64,000 nucleotides of DNA from Tetradesmus obliquus (Eukaryota; Chlorophyta; Chlorophyceae; Sphaeropleales; Scenedesmaceae), in contig CP126201.1 of assembly GCA_030272155.1 (NCBI GenBank), positions 2,152,501 to 2,216,500 of the forward strand, written 5' to 3'. The position numbers were made by a program, and so were the translations under genes. Position 1 is the stretch's first letter. Each line of letters starts with the position of its first letter. Below, in pieces: positions 32,682 through 44,728 of this stretch. A model generated the notes under the pieces. That model saw only the letters and a program-made list of their open reading frames with translations. It had not been told where the DNA came from and made no database searches.

Positions 32682-34738
32682 TTAGTGCATTGCGCTGCTG
32701 GTGTACCTGCTGGCACTGCTCAGCCGAGTTGATGCAGCGCTCACAGCTGAACTCAGCCGCTGCTTGCCACCCGAAGCACCCCTCGCACCCGCAGCACCAC
32801 TGCCACCACTGGCTGCCCTGCTGCTGCCTCTGCTGCCGGTCTTTGCAATGTCAGCACTGCCGCCGCCGCTGCTGCTGCTGCCGTTGATGCTTGCTAGATA
32901 CAGACCCAGCTGCACCAAATCCACATAGCCAAGGCCATCGCTGTTGATGGCAATAAACCTGCTCAGGAACTTGTCGAAGCTGCCATCACCAGCCTGCACC
33001 CAGCAGCAACAGCAGCAAGCGTTGTGGCGTCAGTCAAGCAGCGCAGATCACAGCAACAACTGTACCTGCACGGTGCTGTCACATTGCCGGCTCCACTATC
33101 CGGTGTGTGGGCTGCTAAGGGGCATACCCACTCCTGCTGACCTGTCGGACAACGCCCACCGCACCCACCTTGATGCGTGGCGGCATCTTCAAGTGGTCAG
33201 CCAGCTGCCGGTCCCGCCTGAAGGCCAGCAGCATGTCTCGCCTGCTGACCACGCCATCCCCATTGACGTCCAGTGCAGTCAGCAGCTTGCGCAGCCGGCC
33301 CAGGCTGGCCTCTGAGGCCTCACCCTCTGGCAGCGCTGCTGGGGGCACTGGGACTGCCACAAGGTGCTGCACCTGCAGCAGGGCGCACCGCAATTTAGAA
33401 CAGAAGTGTTTGTTTCGACTGGTTGCAAGCTACTTGACGTTCAGTTCAAATGTGAACTGCCACAAGGTGCTGCACCTGCAGCAGGACATGCCAGGGCAGG
33501 CAAGGGCAGGCAAGATGCCAGGGAGTGAGATCGCTAACAAGCAGCTGGCGCAAAGAGCTTGGAAAGTGTGGGTCTCGGCAAAGGGCTGGTGTCATGCCCT
33601 CAATGTGGAAGCTGTGTCTGTGAGGGAGGAATGTCTGGTTTGATGAACAGCAAGATATGGTATCAGGCAGCAGCCTCACCTGCGGCACCACTTGAAGGCT
33701 GACAATCGGCATCCAGCTGCTGTTGCCTTGCTGAACACCCGCCCCTGCACTGCGTGCCGCCACATAGCATATCTCACGCCTGGGCAGCACCACTGTCCCT
33801 CGGAACAGCCCTGGCTGCACCCTACCCTCCCTGCTGCTGTTGCTGCTGCGGCCTTGCTCAGCTGTTGGTTCTCCCTGCATTTCAGCTGGGTCACGCGCTG
33901 CATCTCCAAGCACAGCTGCAGCAGTGCCAGCAGCGGGTGCTAGCTCCTGCCACCCCAGCTCCTCGCACCCAACAGCCACAGCAGCAGCGCCAGGCACAAC
34001 AACCTCAAACAGCTCTGCCCGGTCAGCCTCCAGCACCTGGCCAGGCCAGGGGCTCCACAGCTGGAAGTCCCCAAAAGCTGCAAAGCCTCTCTGCGGCTGT
34101 GGCAGGCTAGCTGCTGGGGTGGCTGGGTCTACACAGATGCCATCTGCTGGGTCGTGTGGCTGCACAGGGGGCACCACTACCTGCAGCAACACATGACAGC
34201 AGAGCAGCAAAGAATCAAGCAGTCGCCGCAGGGTGTGTATCAGTGGGCTTACGCAACATTGGCAGTTGGTCCTGTGTCAGGTACAAGCATGAGCCGTGCC
34301 CTGTAATGCTGCCGAAACAAAGAGTGACTCAGCACACACTGCGCAAGGCGCTGCGGCAGCAGCCTCCTCACCTTGACGCGCATGACGTCCTCCCGCTGCC
34401 AGTATGTCAGCTGCAGCGGCTTCTGCAGCCCAGCCACTGACAGCTGCAGCCAGCCGGGCGTCTTCTGCACCAGCTCCACCTGCACAATGCAGCAACCACG
34501 ATGAACAGCGATGACGTAATGATTGGGCCAAGTTGACGCAAGTAGCATGCTAATGACAACTTACTGCTGTGCGCGTTATAACTTATATTTTTGAAGAAGA
34601 AACTCACATGTACAAAGTAAGTGCCTGGTGCAGGCAGGGCTACCCACAGCTCCTGCAGCGCCACCTGCCGCTGCTGGTGGCCCACAGCAACACGCTGTGA
34701 CCCATCCTGGGGCCCAACATGCTGCTGATAGACCAAAC

Positions 34739-34791
<53 letters not shown>

Positions 34792-37700
34792 CACTGCTGC
34801 TGCTGCTGGTTGTTGGGCAGGTATTGCTCTGCCTGGGCCTGGGCCTGCTTGATCTGCTGCTGCTGCTGCTGCTGTGAAAGCTGCCTGATGGTGCAGCGCC
34901 CGCTCCTGCTGCTGCCTCTGCTGCTGCAGCTGCTGCTGCTGCTGGGCTTGTCTTGCCAGCTGGCGAGCATCTGCTTCTTATTGTCCAGCAGCTTTACGCA
35001 CAGGTACTGCTGCTCACTGCATGGCCCGGCCAAGGGTATCTTTAGTGACGGCAGCACCTGCCCTTCCCTGCTCGCACAAATTACAATACACCAAGCACCA
35101 ACACAATCAGCACCTTTTGGCAAGCACAAGGCATGCCAGCTACTCCCTGCCAACGGCAGATGCAGGTCTGTGAGCATGATGTATGTGCACAGCCGACATA
35201 TGCCTCGTGCTCGGAGCAGTTGCATGCATTTGCCGTGTGCAACTCCAGCACGCGGCGCACCTCCCTGCCGGCAGCACATTGCAGGCCCTCAGCTGCCCTC
35301 CATCCACCAGCCGCCCTCCAGCAGCACACAGCGCCAGTGACACCTCTAACAGCGCCCACCATGCCTCCAGGCTGACTGAATGCACGTATATCTGCACAGA
35401 CCACACCTGCCTCTCGCACGTATGCATATGCATACAACCGAACTGGATCATAGCTACAAGCTCTGCGTGAACTACCGCGCATGTCTGCTCACCTCACTGC
35501 TGGCAGCACATTGCAGGCCCTCAGCTGCCCTCCATCCACCGGCCGCCCTCCAGCAGCACACAGCGCCAGTGACACCTCTGGCAGCGCCCACCACGCCTCC
35601 AAACTGATCGGGTCAGGCAGCAGCTGCCAGTACGCCTCAAAGGGCAGGTGGCTGTGGATGAAGGCCTCAGGGGGGAGGTAGAAGGGCAGCTGGCCTTGCC
35701 TGCAGTGACAAGTGTAGCAGATGTCAGTTGCAAGCTATGTATGAGGTGCTGTGTCACAGCGTGGTGTCATTGCCCGACAGACGCATGCCAGGCCAGCTGT
35801 TGCTTGTGCATACAGCTGCTGCTCATGGTCTGTGGTGTCTGCGACAGCTCATACCAGCATCGCCAGCACAAGAGCAGCATTGTCACCACAGAGTGATGGT
35901 ATAAAAAGTGCACACTCATCAAGCACATAACTTCCACAGATCATCTGACCATGCGCCTGCACCAGTACGTGGGCCTCAGCCTGCTGTGGACTCACTTGAG
36001 GATGGCATACACAGGGTCCAGCAGCCGCCACCTGCCGTTGACCTGCACACCACCACACAGGAACGATTTCCAACGTGATGTTTGAATATTTGGTTTGAAA
36101 ATGCATATTGAGTTGATCATAACCAATACAAACATTACATGCAGCCGGGATAGGTATTTCATATGATGGTATGCCGTACCATGCGGTGTGTGTACGCGCT
36201 GGCCGCACCTTGACAGCCACCCAGCTGTGGTTGTGTGCCGCCAGCCGCTCCCCTGGCTGCACGCTGCCGGCACCTCCCGCCTTCCAGTAGCCGCTGAGCT
36301 GCACAGCCTCCATGTGGCAGGCCAGCACCAGCTGCACCAGCAGCTGAGACACGCACTCCGCCAGCGTGCCGCTGTGACCCGGCAGCAGCGCCTGCAGCGT
36401 AGCAAGGGTGGACAAAGTTAGTGGCGCACAACTGCCAAGCTAGTTGCACCAGCAGCTGGGACACGCATTTGGCCAGCGTGCCACTGTGACCCGGCAGCAG
36501 CGCCTGCAGGGCAGCAAGTGCGGGGTAAGTTAGTGGCGGCACACAACTGCCAAGCTAGCTGCACCAGCAGCTGAGACACTCACTCCGCTAGTGTGCCACT
36601 GTGACCCGGCAGCAGCGCCTGCAGGGCAGCAAGGGTGGACATATTTAGCGGCACACAACCGCCAAGCTAGCTGCACCAGCAGCTGAGACACGCACTCTGC
36701 CAGCGTGCTGCTGTGACCCGGCAGCAGCGCCTGCAGGACAGCAACGGTGGACAGAGTTAGTGTCACACAACTGCCAAGCTAGCTGCACCAACAGCTGAGA
36801 GACGCACTCCTCCAGCGTGCCGCTGTGGCCTGGCAGCAGCGCCTGCAGCACCACACAATGTGGGGAAATCAGTGGCGGCGCACAACCGCCAAACCAGCAG
36901 CATCAAGGGAACAGATACTAAAAAGCTGTGCACCACGCAGTGCAGTGGCCCCGAAATGTCATGCGCGCTCTGCATGCGAGTTCGACAACTCACTTGATGC
37001 AGCAGCTGCTGCTCCTCTTCCTCTCCAAAAAGGTGCAAGCCGACATCCCAAGTGTGCACGTCAGCGCCAGACTCGACGTCACAGCCGCGTGGCAGCTGCA
37101 CATGCGAGACCACCCAGCTGTAGCAAGCCCGCGCCAGCTGCAGCTGTGCCCAAGGCTCATCCTTGCTGCAGCCAGCAGCCAGGCGAGCAGCCAACGCAGC
37201 GACAGCACTTGGCGGTGCTGCATCTGCTGCTGTAGCAGACACCCTGTTGCGGGCACTGCTGCTGCGAGCTGCTGTTGGCGCTGCTGCTGTTGGGGTAACA
37301 CTTCCCGCCCTGCTGCGTGTTGCAGCTGGCACTGCAGATGCTGAACCAGCTCTGCTACTGCTGCTGCTGCTGCTGCGTGCAACAGCCCCTGCAACACCTG
37401 CTGCAACACCTGAACCTGAGCATGCTGCAGCAGAAGCAGCACCAGGGCAAGCCTGCCCAGCTATGCTAGCTGCCAGCAGTGCCACAGATGGTGGTATCGA
37501 CCTGGCCCAGGCATCGATGGCTTCAAACATTACATCGGCATCCCTGCAAGAGCACTCCTCCTCTGCCCTGGACGGTGTGAGTCCTGCACCACAACAACAC
37601 GCAGTCAACTACCACTCAGTTCTACAGCACTCCACAAACGCTGCATGGTGACATTACACACTATATACGCAAAGACCTACAGCCTCCAACACCCATGGGC

Positions 37701-38575
37701 TGCAAGCATATGATGATTCGAGAACATCATCTGCATTTGCGCTACTGTAATATGAACCAGCGTCGACTGCAACATATGTAGACAAGCCCCCTCACCTGCT
37801 GCTGTTGGTGGAACAGCACCACCCCCATCGTCCAGCTCCCCAGCAACAAAGTAGTGCTGCCGTATCGCCAGCAGGCCCTCAGCAGCAGCACCAGCCATGT
37901 TTGCCGCATCAACCTTCTCCTCAGATGACACAGCCGAGCCATTCAGCAAGCTGACCTGTGGGCAGCAGATGCAGGCGACAACACAGGTTTGTGGGGATGG
38001 AGGCAAGGTTGATGGCACGCCGGTGCTAACTGATCCAACATCCTGTGCCGACTCAAAAGGGTTGGCAGCATACCCAGCTTGGCCACTTGCACAAACATAC
38101 TCACAATATCCTCTGCATGCACTCACTTAAGACTTCGAGCACCTACCTGAGGCAGCAGGTACACCGTGTGCAGCCGCACATTCTGTGCCGCCTCCAGCGG
38201 GTTAGCTGCCAGTTCCAGCTCGCCCAGCAGCTGCAGGCCGCAGGCAGGCCGCAGCGCCTCCAGCCGCCGCAGTGCATTGCCACTCACATCCAGCCTGCGC
38301 AGGCTGACAAGGCCCTGCAGGTAAAGCACAGCTCAGCATGTGTATTTGCCAGCGTAGCTTGTGCTTGCTGGTCAGAAGCCCACATACACAAGAGCGGCAC
38401 ACCGCAGCAAACGCGCCAAACCCCTGGGCTCCCACCTGCACGCCTTCACAGCTGCTGAGGTGGTTGTGTGCCGCCAGCAGCACCTCCAGCCCTGACAGTG
38501 CTGCCAGCGGGGCCAGGCTGGTGAGGCGGTTGCCGTCCAGTGCCAGCTCGCGCAGGCTGGTCAGCCCTGCAGGTT

Positions 38576-38633
<58 letters not shown>

Positions 38634-38818
38634 CTACAGTTGGAAAGGAGGGGTGTTGGCTGGTGAGGTGGTTGCCTCCAATGCCAGCTCGTGCAGGCTG
38701 GTCAGCGCTGCAGGTTGAGCAGCAGCAGCAGCAAGCTACAGTTTGTAAGAAAGGGCATTGGCTGTTGAGGCGGTTGCCATCCAGCGCCAGCTCGCGCAGG
38801 CTGGTCAGCCCTGCAGGT

Positions 38819-38870
<52 letters not shown>

Positions 38871-38955
38871 GCTACAGTTTGTAAGAAAGGGCGCTGGCTA
38901 GTGAGGCGGCTGCCTCCAGTGCCAGCTCGCGCACGCTGGTCAGCCCTGCAGGTCG

Positions 38956-38999
<44 letters not shown>

Positions 39000-40860
39000 G
39001 CTACAGTTTGTAAGAGAGGGTCGTAGTTGGTGAGGCGGTTGCCTCCAGTGCCAGCTCGAGCAGGCTGGTCAGCCCTGCAGGTCGACAAGCAGCAGCAGCA
39101 ACAGCAGAAAGCTACAGTTCATCAGGAAAGGGGTGTGGGCTGGTGAGGCGGGGTTGCCTCCAGTGCCAGCTCACGCAGGCTGGCCAGCCCTGCAGGTTGA
39201 GCAGCAGCGGCAGCAAACTACAGGTTGTAAGAAAGGGCATTGGCTGGTGTGGTGGTTGCCGTTCAGCGCCAGCTCGTGCAGGCTGGTCAGCCCTGCTGGC
39301 GCATTTGACGCAGCAGCATTGTCATTAACAGCAGAGAACAAGATAGCTGCGGAGCTGCTTGCGGTGCAAACGTTTGACTGCCGCAGGCTTGGTACCCAGG
39401 ATCAGTTTCTGCACATGGGACAGGCGCGCAGCTCACTGCACATGCTTGCTTGCAGGAAAGACCATCGTTTGGCAGTTTGAAGTCCATTATGCAGGAAGTG
39501 CAGCTGTCAGTGATGCAACGATGCAGTTGCTGCTACAGCTCCATATGTGGCTACGCTACTGCGTACAGCTGTGCGCTGCACCCCTGCCGCACCTTCTAAG
39601 CCCTGACAGCTGCTGAGCTTGTTGCCAGACAGGCTCAGGTGCTGCAGGCAATGCAGCTGGCGCAGCCCGCTGCCAATGTGCTCTATCTGGTTGCCATCCA
39701 GCACTAGCCTGCTGAGGCGCCTGAATTCACTCAAGTCACGGATGTAGCGTATCTGGTTGTAAGACAGGTCGGCAGAGCGCAGGTTGCTGCTGCTGTTGCT
39801 GCCACTGTCACTGCTGCTGGTGCTGATTTCCAAGACCTGCAAGGGGTTGCGGCAGTTGCAGTGAATTGATCAGTACGAGTCCCTGCCAGCCAGCTACTAT
39901 TTCTGCTTTTTGTCAGCGTTGGCTTGGCTGATCACCCCATGCTGATGGCATGTCACCTGTGTCAGCTGATTGCGCGATGCGTCCAGCACTGTCAGCTGCT
40001 GCAGCGCTCCCAGGCCCTGCAAGGTTGTGAGGCAGTTGTTGCCCAGATTCACATGCTGCAGATGGCTGCAGTGTGTGATGGCAGCTGGGTTGCTGAGTGT
40101 TGTGCCTGTGATGTCCAGCCTGACAAAAGCTGGGTGGGTTCCTGCAGCTGTCTTGCTGAGCTGTGACAGGCCTTGAGCCACCTGCAGTACAGCAATTGAT
40201 CAAGCAGTGATGCTCTGTTGCATGGCAATGGCCTCTTGCAGGAAAAGCCTCAGAGGACTTTTGACAGTATGTTGACAGTATGTCATGCCCATCTTGCAAG
40301 AAGCTGCTGAGTATGTGGTAGCTGTAGTTGTGGTGCCTGACGCTGTTGGAAATGGTTGGTTAGCATCATGTATGTTGCTGCCACTGATGCTTCCATGCTC
40401 CTAAAACAAGACAATTGCTTACAAAGTGTTCTAGTGAAACACCGAGCTTGCTTCACATTGCATAACAGCATCTTGCACATAAGCCACAGCTGCTCCAGAC
40501 AGCGGCACGTGTGCTGCAAAGATAAGTGTGCTGGCGCACCATGCCATCTTCAAACAGCTGGTAGCACTCAGCGCTGCCGCCATCAGCCACTTGTGTACCA
40601 ATCAAATAGTTTTCCTCATCCTCACTGCAACTGTCATCTGCTGCGCAGCTCCCGTGTGCCTTTTCTTGTTGCATGCTCCATGTGCATGCTGACTTGCTGC
40701 TTGCACTGCGTGGCACAGGGCTGCAGCATGCAGATTGTTGCTGCTCCTGTCCGCTGCACGAAACGTGAGCAGCACTGGTGATTACGCTCATAGCAGAAGA
40801 TTTACGGTCAGAGCAAAGATAGGTTCCATCCTGCTGCACAGCAGCACACGTGTACTGCAC
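32682..40860 (-). CDS. LRR + transglutaminase-like (kyphoscoliosis-peptidase type) + EF-hand protein
   Basis: Minus-strand multi-exon gene. The N-terminal exon (from about 40860) is an acidic leader ending YQLFEDGMVRQ. LRR exons follow: 40181-39960 (LQHVNLGNNCLTTLQGLG), 39837-39595 (LRSADLSYNQIRYI, LQHLSLSGNKLSS), a copy near 38576-38440 and 38320-38150. The cap YLLPQVSLLNGSAVSSEEKV comes next. The transglutaminase-like part has the Cys in SGTLAECVSQLL, the His in AHNHSWVAVKV (36391-36195 exon) and the Asp in GRWRLLDPVYA (about 36042-35993). After that lies HSHLPFEAYWQLLPDPIS, as in KY-type proteins, then a poly-Q segment, two beta-rich exons (34479-34372, 34180-33680), an EF-hand DVNGDGVVSRRDM (33372-33169) and a weaker one, AINSDGLGYVDL (32993-32682). 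All three catalytic residues are visible, so activity is possible. A cytoskeletal or flagellar role is only a guess. Several exons are tandemly copied. Confidence 0.75.
34739..34803 (-). repeat. Exonic CAG tract encoding poly-Gln
   Basis: About 17 CTG units on the plus strand read as CAG in the sense direction of the LRR-transglutaminase gene and encode an uninterrupted glutamine run in the exon 35057-34608, which is 450 bases long and open throughout. Confidence 0.8.
35225..35699 (-). repeat. Two copies of the KY-domain exon end
   Basis: The blocks 35260-35385 and 35500-35620 share CACTGCTGGCAGCACATTGC-type sequence, GGCCCTCAGCTGCCCTCCATCCACC and CAGCAGCACACAGCGCCAGTGACACCTCT. In the sense direction the upper block belongs to the complete exon (high end 35699, coding LEAWWALPEVSLALCAAGGR). 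The lower block is a downstream copy with near-identical coding and donor region. Confidence 0.8.
36365..36850 (-). repeat. Five copies of the catalytic-Cys exon start (ALLPGHSGTLAECVSQLLVQL)
   Basis: Plus-strand landmarks GTGACCCGGCAGCAGCGCCTGCAG (or one-base variants) end at about 36395, 36508, 36622, 36737 and 36848, a period of 113-115 bp. In the sense direction each copy starts at CTGCAG|GCGCTGCTGCCGGG and encodes the transglutaminase cysteine motif. Only the lowest copy (36391 downward) continues into HMEAVQLSGYWKAGG and the His motif. The other four are truncated copies upstream of it. Confidence 0.85.
38490..39305 (-). repeat. Seven copies of an LRR exon start with CTG-rich intron end
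   Basis: Copies of the block encoding LTSLRELALDGNRLTS begin (plus-strand GGTGAGGCGGTTGCC-like landmark) at about 38518, 38661, 38765, 38899, 39030, 39140 and 39244, 104-143 bp apart. In the sense direction each is preceded by a CTG tract of variable length (up to about 18 units) and CTGCAG. Only the copy nearest the 3' side (38518) continues into LSGLEVLLAAHNHLSSCEG. The array mixes exon copies with independently expanding CTG tracts. Confidence 0.85.
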
Positions 40861-41227
40861 CCTATCCCGTCACACGTCAAACAAATATACATTTCGTTGG
40901 CATGAAAAATGTTTTGTTACGCGTTTTCTTCACGTAGACGAAGCAGCAGCACTGCTGAGCAGGGTTGGTACAGTAGGGTTTCTCTTGGTACATCTGTACA
41001 GCCTGAGAACGTAGACGCATTCACAAGAGATAAACAATCGCCGTCGAGTTTCTACGTGTCGGCATTCAGCTCTGGTGCTAGCAACCTGCCTTGCGACGTG
41101 CCTTGTCCAACACTGCTGACGCACACGGATCAATTGCTGCAGTTCCGCACAGTCAAGACCGACAACGCCTCCAATATCTCTCTGAGTCATGATTAGTGAA
41201 ATCACGCGCAGCTGCAGCCTAGCAGGC
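40861..41227. promoter_or_regulatory. Divergent promoter region between LRR-transglutaminase and phosphatase genes
   Basis: The minus-strand gene has its first possible ATG at 40860 and the plus-strand gene at 41189 or 41228, leaving at most about 370 bp for both 5' flanks. The sequence is AT-richer than the genes around it at 40860-40930. I see no clear TATA box or named element. Head-to-head placement suggests shared control, but the exact starts are not fixed. Confidence 0.45.
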
Positions 41228-42177
41228 ATGCAATATGGCGGCCTGGTGGCAGCAACAGCAGCAGCAAGAGCAGTGCTCCCAACCTTGATCTCCCAGTCGT
41301 GGTGCATACAGTGGCCTGCTCAGCAGCAGCACAGAGCTTACTCCAGCCAAAGTCGTCAGTGTGAGCAGCAAACCGTGACAGGCAGTGTGCAAGCCTCACT
41401 TGGCGAGGATGGGCTGTCAGTGACAGATCTGCCTCCATACATCATTCTGCTGCGGCACGGAGAGGTGGGGGCATTGCTGGGCAAAGCTGTGTGAACTCGT
41501 CCATTTGAACCATTGGCTGTGCGAATGCGCAGCAGTCAGAAAATATCTTTGACTGTCTGGGCACAGGCGCATCTTGACAGCAGTGATGAAGCGATGAATC
41601 ATCCACAGCATAAGCAGTTTGGAATCAATGGCATGCAAGATACTGGCTCATGCAGTTGTTTTGCTAGTCTGCAGAAGGCTGCATTCTGTGATGCTGAGTT
41701 TAGAGGGGTTGTCCACAGCATTCAACCAGCAAGTCGATGACAACACGCCACACACGCGCACCAATGTCATCATGCAACTGCCCAGTCAGCCCCGTCATGC
41801 ATGCAGAACAATCTCTCACTCCCATTCATCAACAGCAACTCCTGTGACCTGTAACCCGAGCTACAGTGCATCCCTGCTCCCCTGCACAAGACCCTTGCAC
41901 AAAGCTGTACAAGACGTTATCCTGCTCCCCTGCAGGACACGTAACCCCTGCAGGACAAGTAACCAACTGCGCTTCCACACCTTCTGTTGCTGTCGTGCGT
42001 TGCAGTCAGCAGGCCTTGAGAACCTGCAGGAACTGCTGCAGATTCCTAACCACAGAGTGCCACTCAGCGCCCAAGGCGTGCAGCAGTCCTTTGCAGCAGG
42101 CCAGCAAGTGCACCAGCTGCTGCATGATGCACACGACCACCACCAGCAGCAACAGCAGCAGCACAACGGACACGATG

Positions 42178-42209
<32 letters not shown>

Positions 42210-42512
42210 TCCAGCAAGGTGTTCATGTACACTTCGCCATTCTTGCGCTGCATTCAGACGGCGCAGCATGTTGTGCGGGCGCTGAAAGATGAACAGGTGA
42301 GCGTTGTGTGTGCCATGTGCAGCTGTCGCTGCATGCCCTGCTCACCTCACAGCGTGCGGCCTTGCTGTCTGGAAGTCACTTGCAGGAGTTGGCTGCGGAG
42401 ACCACATCAATAACAGAGGAGACCTGGCAGTTGTTTGGCCTGCCGTCTGCTTGCATGCAAGCGCCTGTCCTGCTGGCTTCTTTGCCTGGCACTACATGCT
42501 GCTGTTGCTGTC

Positions 42513-42558
<46 letters not shown>

Positions 42559-42659
42559 CAAACGCCGCTTTGTGCACAGCTGGTGGGTTTCAAGAGGAGG
42601 TGCAGCTGCGTGAGCAGGACTGGGGCAACTTCCAGGCCCTATTTGCTTCAACCTAATGA

Positions 42660-42697
<38 letters not shown>

Positions 42698-44728
42698 CGC
42701 TTTTACACACAGCTGGTGGGCTTCCAGGAGGAAGTGCAGCTACGGGAGCAGGACTGGGGCAACTTCCAGGCCCCAGGGCAGCAGACGCGCAACTACGAGG
42801 AGCGCCTCAAGTATGGCCGCTTCTTCTTCCGCTTTCCTGAAGGGGAGAGCGCCGCAGATGTGTACGACCGCATGACCATGTGAGGAGTTAGTTTGCGACA
42901 GCTGGTAGCAGCGTGAGGCTTCAGAGGTTGCTTCCGGCTGTGTGGTGTGCAGGCGCAAACAGCATCCAGTGAGCACTGACTACATACATGTGAGCAGCAG
43001 CAGCATGAGGCTGCCAAGGTTTGCTGTTGGGTGGGTGGTGTGGCGCACACTGCAGTGTTTCACACGTGAGGGCTGCGCAGTTGGCTGCAAACTGCTGGCA
43101 ACTACACGACAGAAGCGACAGATGGCGTTTTTATGCTGCATAGTAGACAATCATGCGGGCAGCGCCAACACCACTCTGCAGCGCAATGCCCTGCTGGTGT
43201 CAGTGAAGTCCTTTGCTGCTTATCCGCGTTGTGCACCAGGCCCATGTACTGACAGGCTGTGTCTTATGTGCTATATGCTGTGTGCTGTGTGCTGTGTGCT
43301 GTGCAACTCCTGTTGTGTTAGTAAAGTTATTTGCTGCTTCTCCGCGTTGTGCGCCAGGCCCATGTACTGACAGGCTGTGCTGTGTGCTGTGTGCTGTGTG
43401 CTGTGTGCTGTGCAGGTTCCAGGACCACTTTGTGCGTGACATTGCCTACAAGAGGTGCGCGCTGAGAGTAGTAACTGCACATGCATATGGAGGTCACCAG
43501 TGGCCGCTCTGCCTCTGTACACCTTCTAGCATTGCTGACACGATATCAATAGTGAACAATAGGTATTTGCACGAGCCAGCTTGAGAGCTGTGACTGGGTG
43601 CCTAGAAGCAGACGGCTGCAAGAGCGTATCCAAGCCACCAGCATGCTTGCCCTGTGCCAGTCTGACTTACTCGGCACCACACGTTTTGGGTGGCTGCTGC
43701 AGGTTTGCAGGAGGCACGAGCGTCATGATGGTCACTCATGGGCTGGCGCTGCGGCTGTTCCTGATGCGCTGGCTGCACTGGACTGTGGATGAGTTCCTGC
43801 AGGTGAGTTCCTGCAAGCGGTTCTGCAGCTGTGTGGGGCACAATTTACTGCACCGGGTGTAGATGACCTTCTGCACATGTGTTGCTGCAGGAGTTTTGTG
43901 GGCCAAATGTGCTGGGATCCTGTTGCCATGGTCCTTTGTCACTGCATGTTTGACACTCCTGCATCCATTGGAGCCATTGCAGGAATTCGTAGGAGTTGAC
44001 AGTCAAATTTGCAACTCTATCAGCAAGGCAAAAGACGTCATGTAGAGTCAACATGTAGCAATGATGTGCTGAAGCTGTCGGTGTGTTGCTGTCTGCGGGC
44101 TGTTTGTCTGGCTTCTCTGCGCAGGTGCACAACCCTCCCACAGCTGCGCCTGTCGTGCTTGTGAGGGAGTGCCCGCAGCTGCCAAACCCGGGCAATCCAG
44201 GTGGGCAAAGATACTCATGGCTCTTTCAGAATGCACGCCATGTCACTGTGGCGTGCTGTATTGCTGTTTACGCGTGCAGCACATGCTTCTGTAGCTCATG
44301 GCAGCCCAGCTTCTGCTGTATGTTGTTTAGCTTGCCTCCCAACGAGCGCTGATGATGCAACACAGCTGGCAGACGGCCGCATTCGCCAAGCTGTTACAGC
44401 GTATCTGCCTCTCTCACTGTGCTGCGCATGCTGTTTGTCTTGTGCTGACGCGTTGTTGATGCGTCTCCTTCTGCTGCTGCTTGCAGGCATCTGTGTCCCA
44501 GCCGAAGCCATCAAGGCCTGTTACAGGCTCTCACACAACTCGCTGGCAGTGCTGCGTGGTGTGACTGACGGCATGGGCAGTGGCAAAGGCATCAGCAGTA
44601 AGCAGCAGCTGCTGGACTGGCGGCCATACCAGGTGCAGGTGCCGCCACCCCCCAAGATGGACCCTGCTGTTGAGGCGAAGGTGCATGAGCTGATGAACAT
44701 AGGGTATGGTGTGGAAACCCCTGCGTAG
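41228..44728 (+). CDS. Histidine phosphatase (phosphoglycerate-mutase-like), plant type
   Basis: Seven exons join with consistent phases: 41228-41464, 42006-42296, 42713-42879, 43416-43454, 43703-43802, 44125-44200 and 44487-44728, giving 383 residues. The catalytic motif is YIILLRHGE (phospho-histidine). YTSPFLRCIQTAQHV gives the second Arg. REQDWGNFQ, YGRFFFRFPEGESAADVYDR and VMMVTHGLALRLFLMRW (second His) follow, exactly in the order of plant phosphoglycerate-mutase-like phosphatases. The N-terminus (AATAAARAVLPTLI...HRAYSSQSRQ) resembles an organelle transit peptide; an in-frame ATG at 41189 would add 13 residues. An insert of poly-Q, H and S (HDHHQQQQQQHNGHDASSSS) separates the first two motifs and is probably a loop. 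The C-terminal 80 residues (IKACYRLSHNSLAVLRG) are not recognised. Substrate unknown. Confidence 0.85.
42500..42780 (+). repeat. Duplicated phosphatase exon start, each copy preceded by CTG tract
   Basis: CACAG|CTGGTGGG(T/C)TTC.AG(G)AGGA.GTGCAGCT.CG.GAGCAGGACTGGGGCAACTTCCAGGCCC occurs at 42579-42643 and 42713-42777. Each lies just after its own (CTG)n tract (42516-42556 and 42659-42696). The first copy lacks one base (CAAGAGGAGG against CCAGGAGGAA) and ends in unrelated sequence. The second is the full exon. The duplicated unit thus includes the repeat tract, acceptor and exon start. Confidence 0.85.
43199..43415 (+). repeat. Duplicated intron block with (CTGTGTG)n minisatellite
   Basis: CGCGTTGTGC(A/G)CCAGGCCCATGTACTGACAGGCTGTG occurs at 43227-43262 and 43344-43379. 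Each is followed by heptamer repeats of TGTGCTG (about 4 and 5 units). The second runs into GCAG|GTTCCAGGACCAC, the start of a 39-base exon, so the heptamers again occupy the pyrimidine-tract position. Confidence 0.85.
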
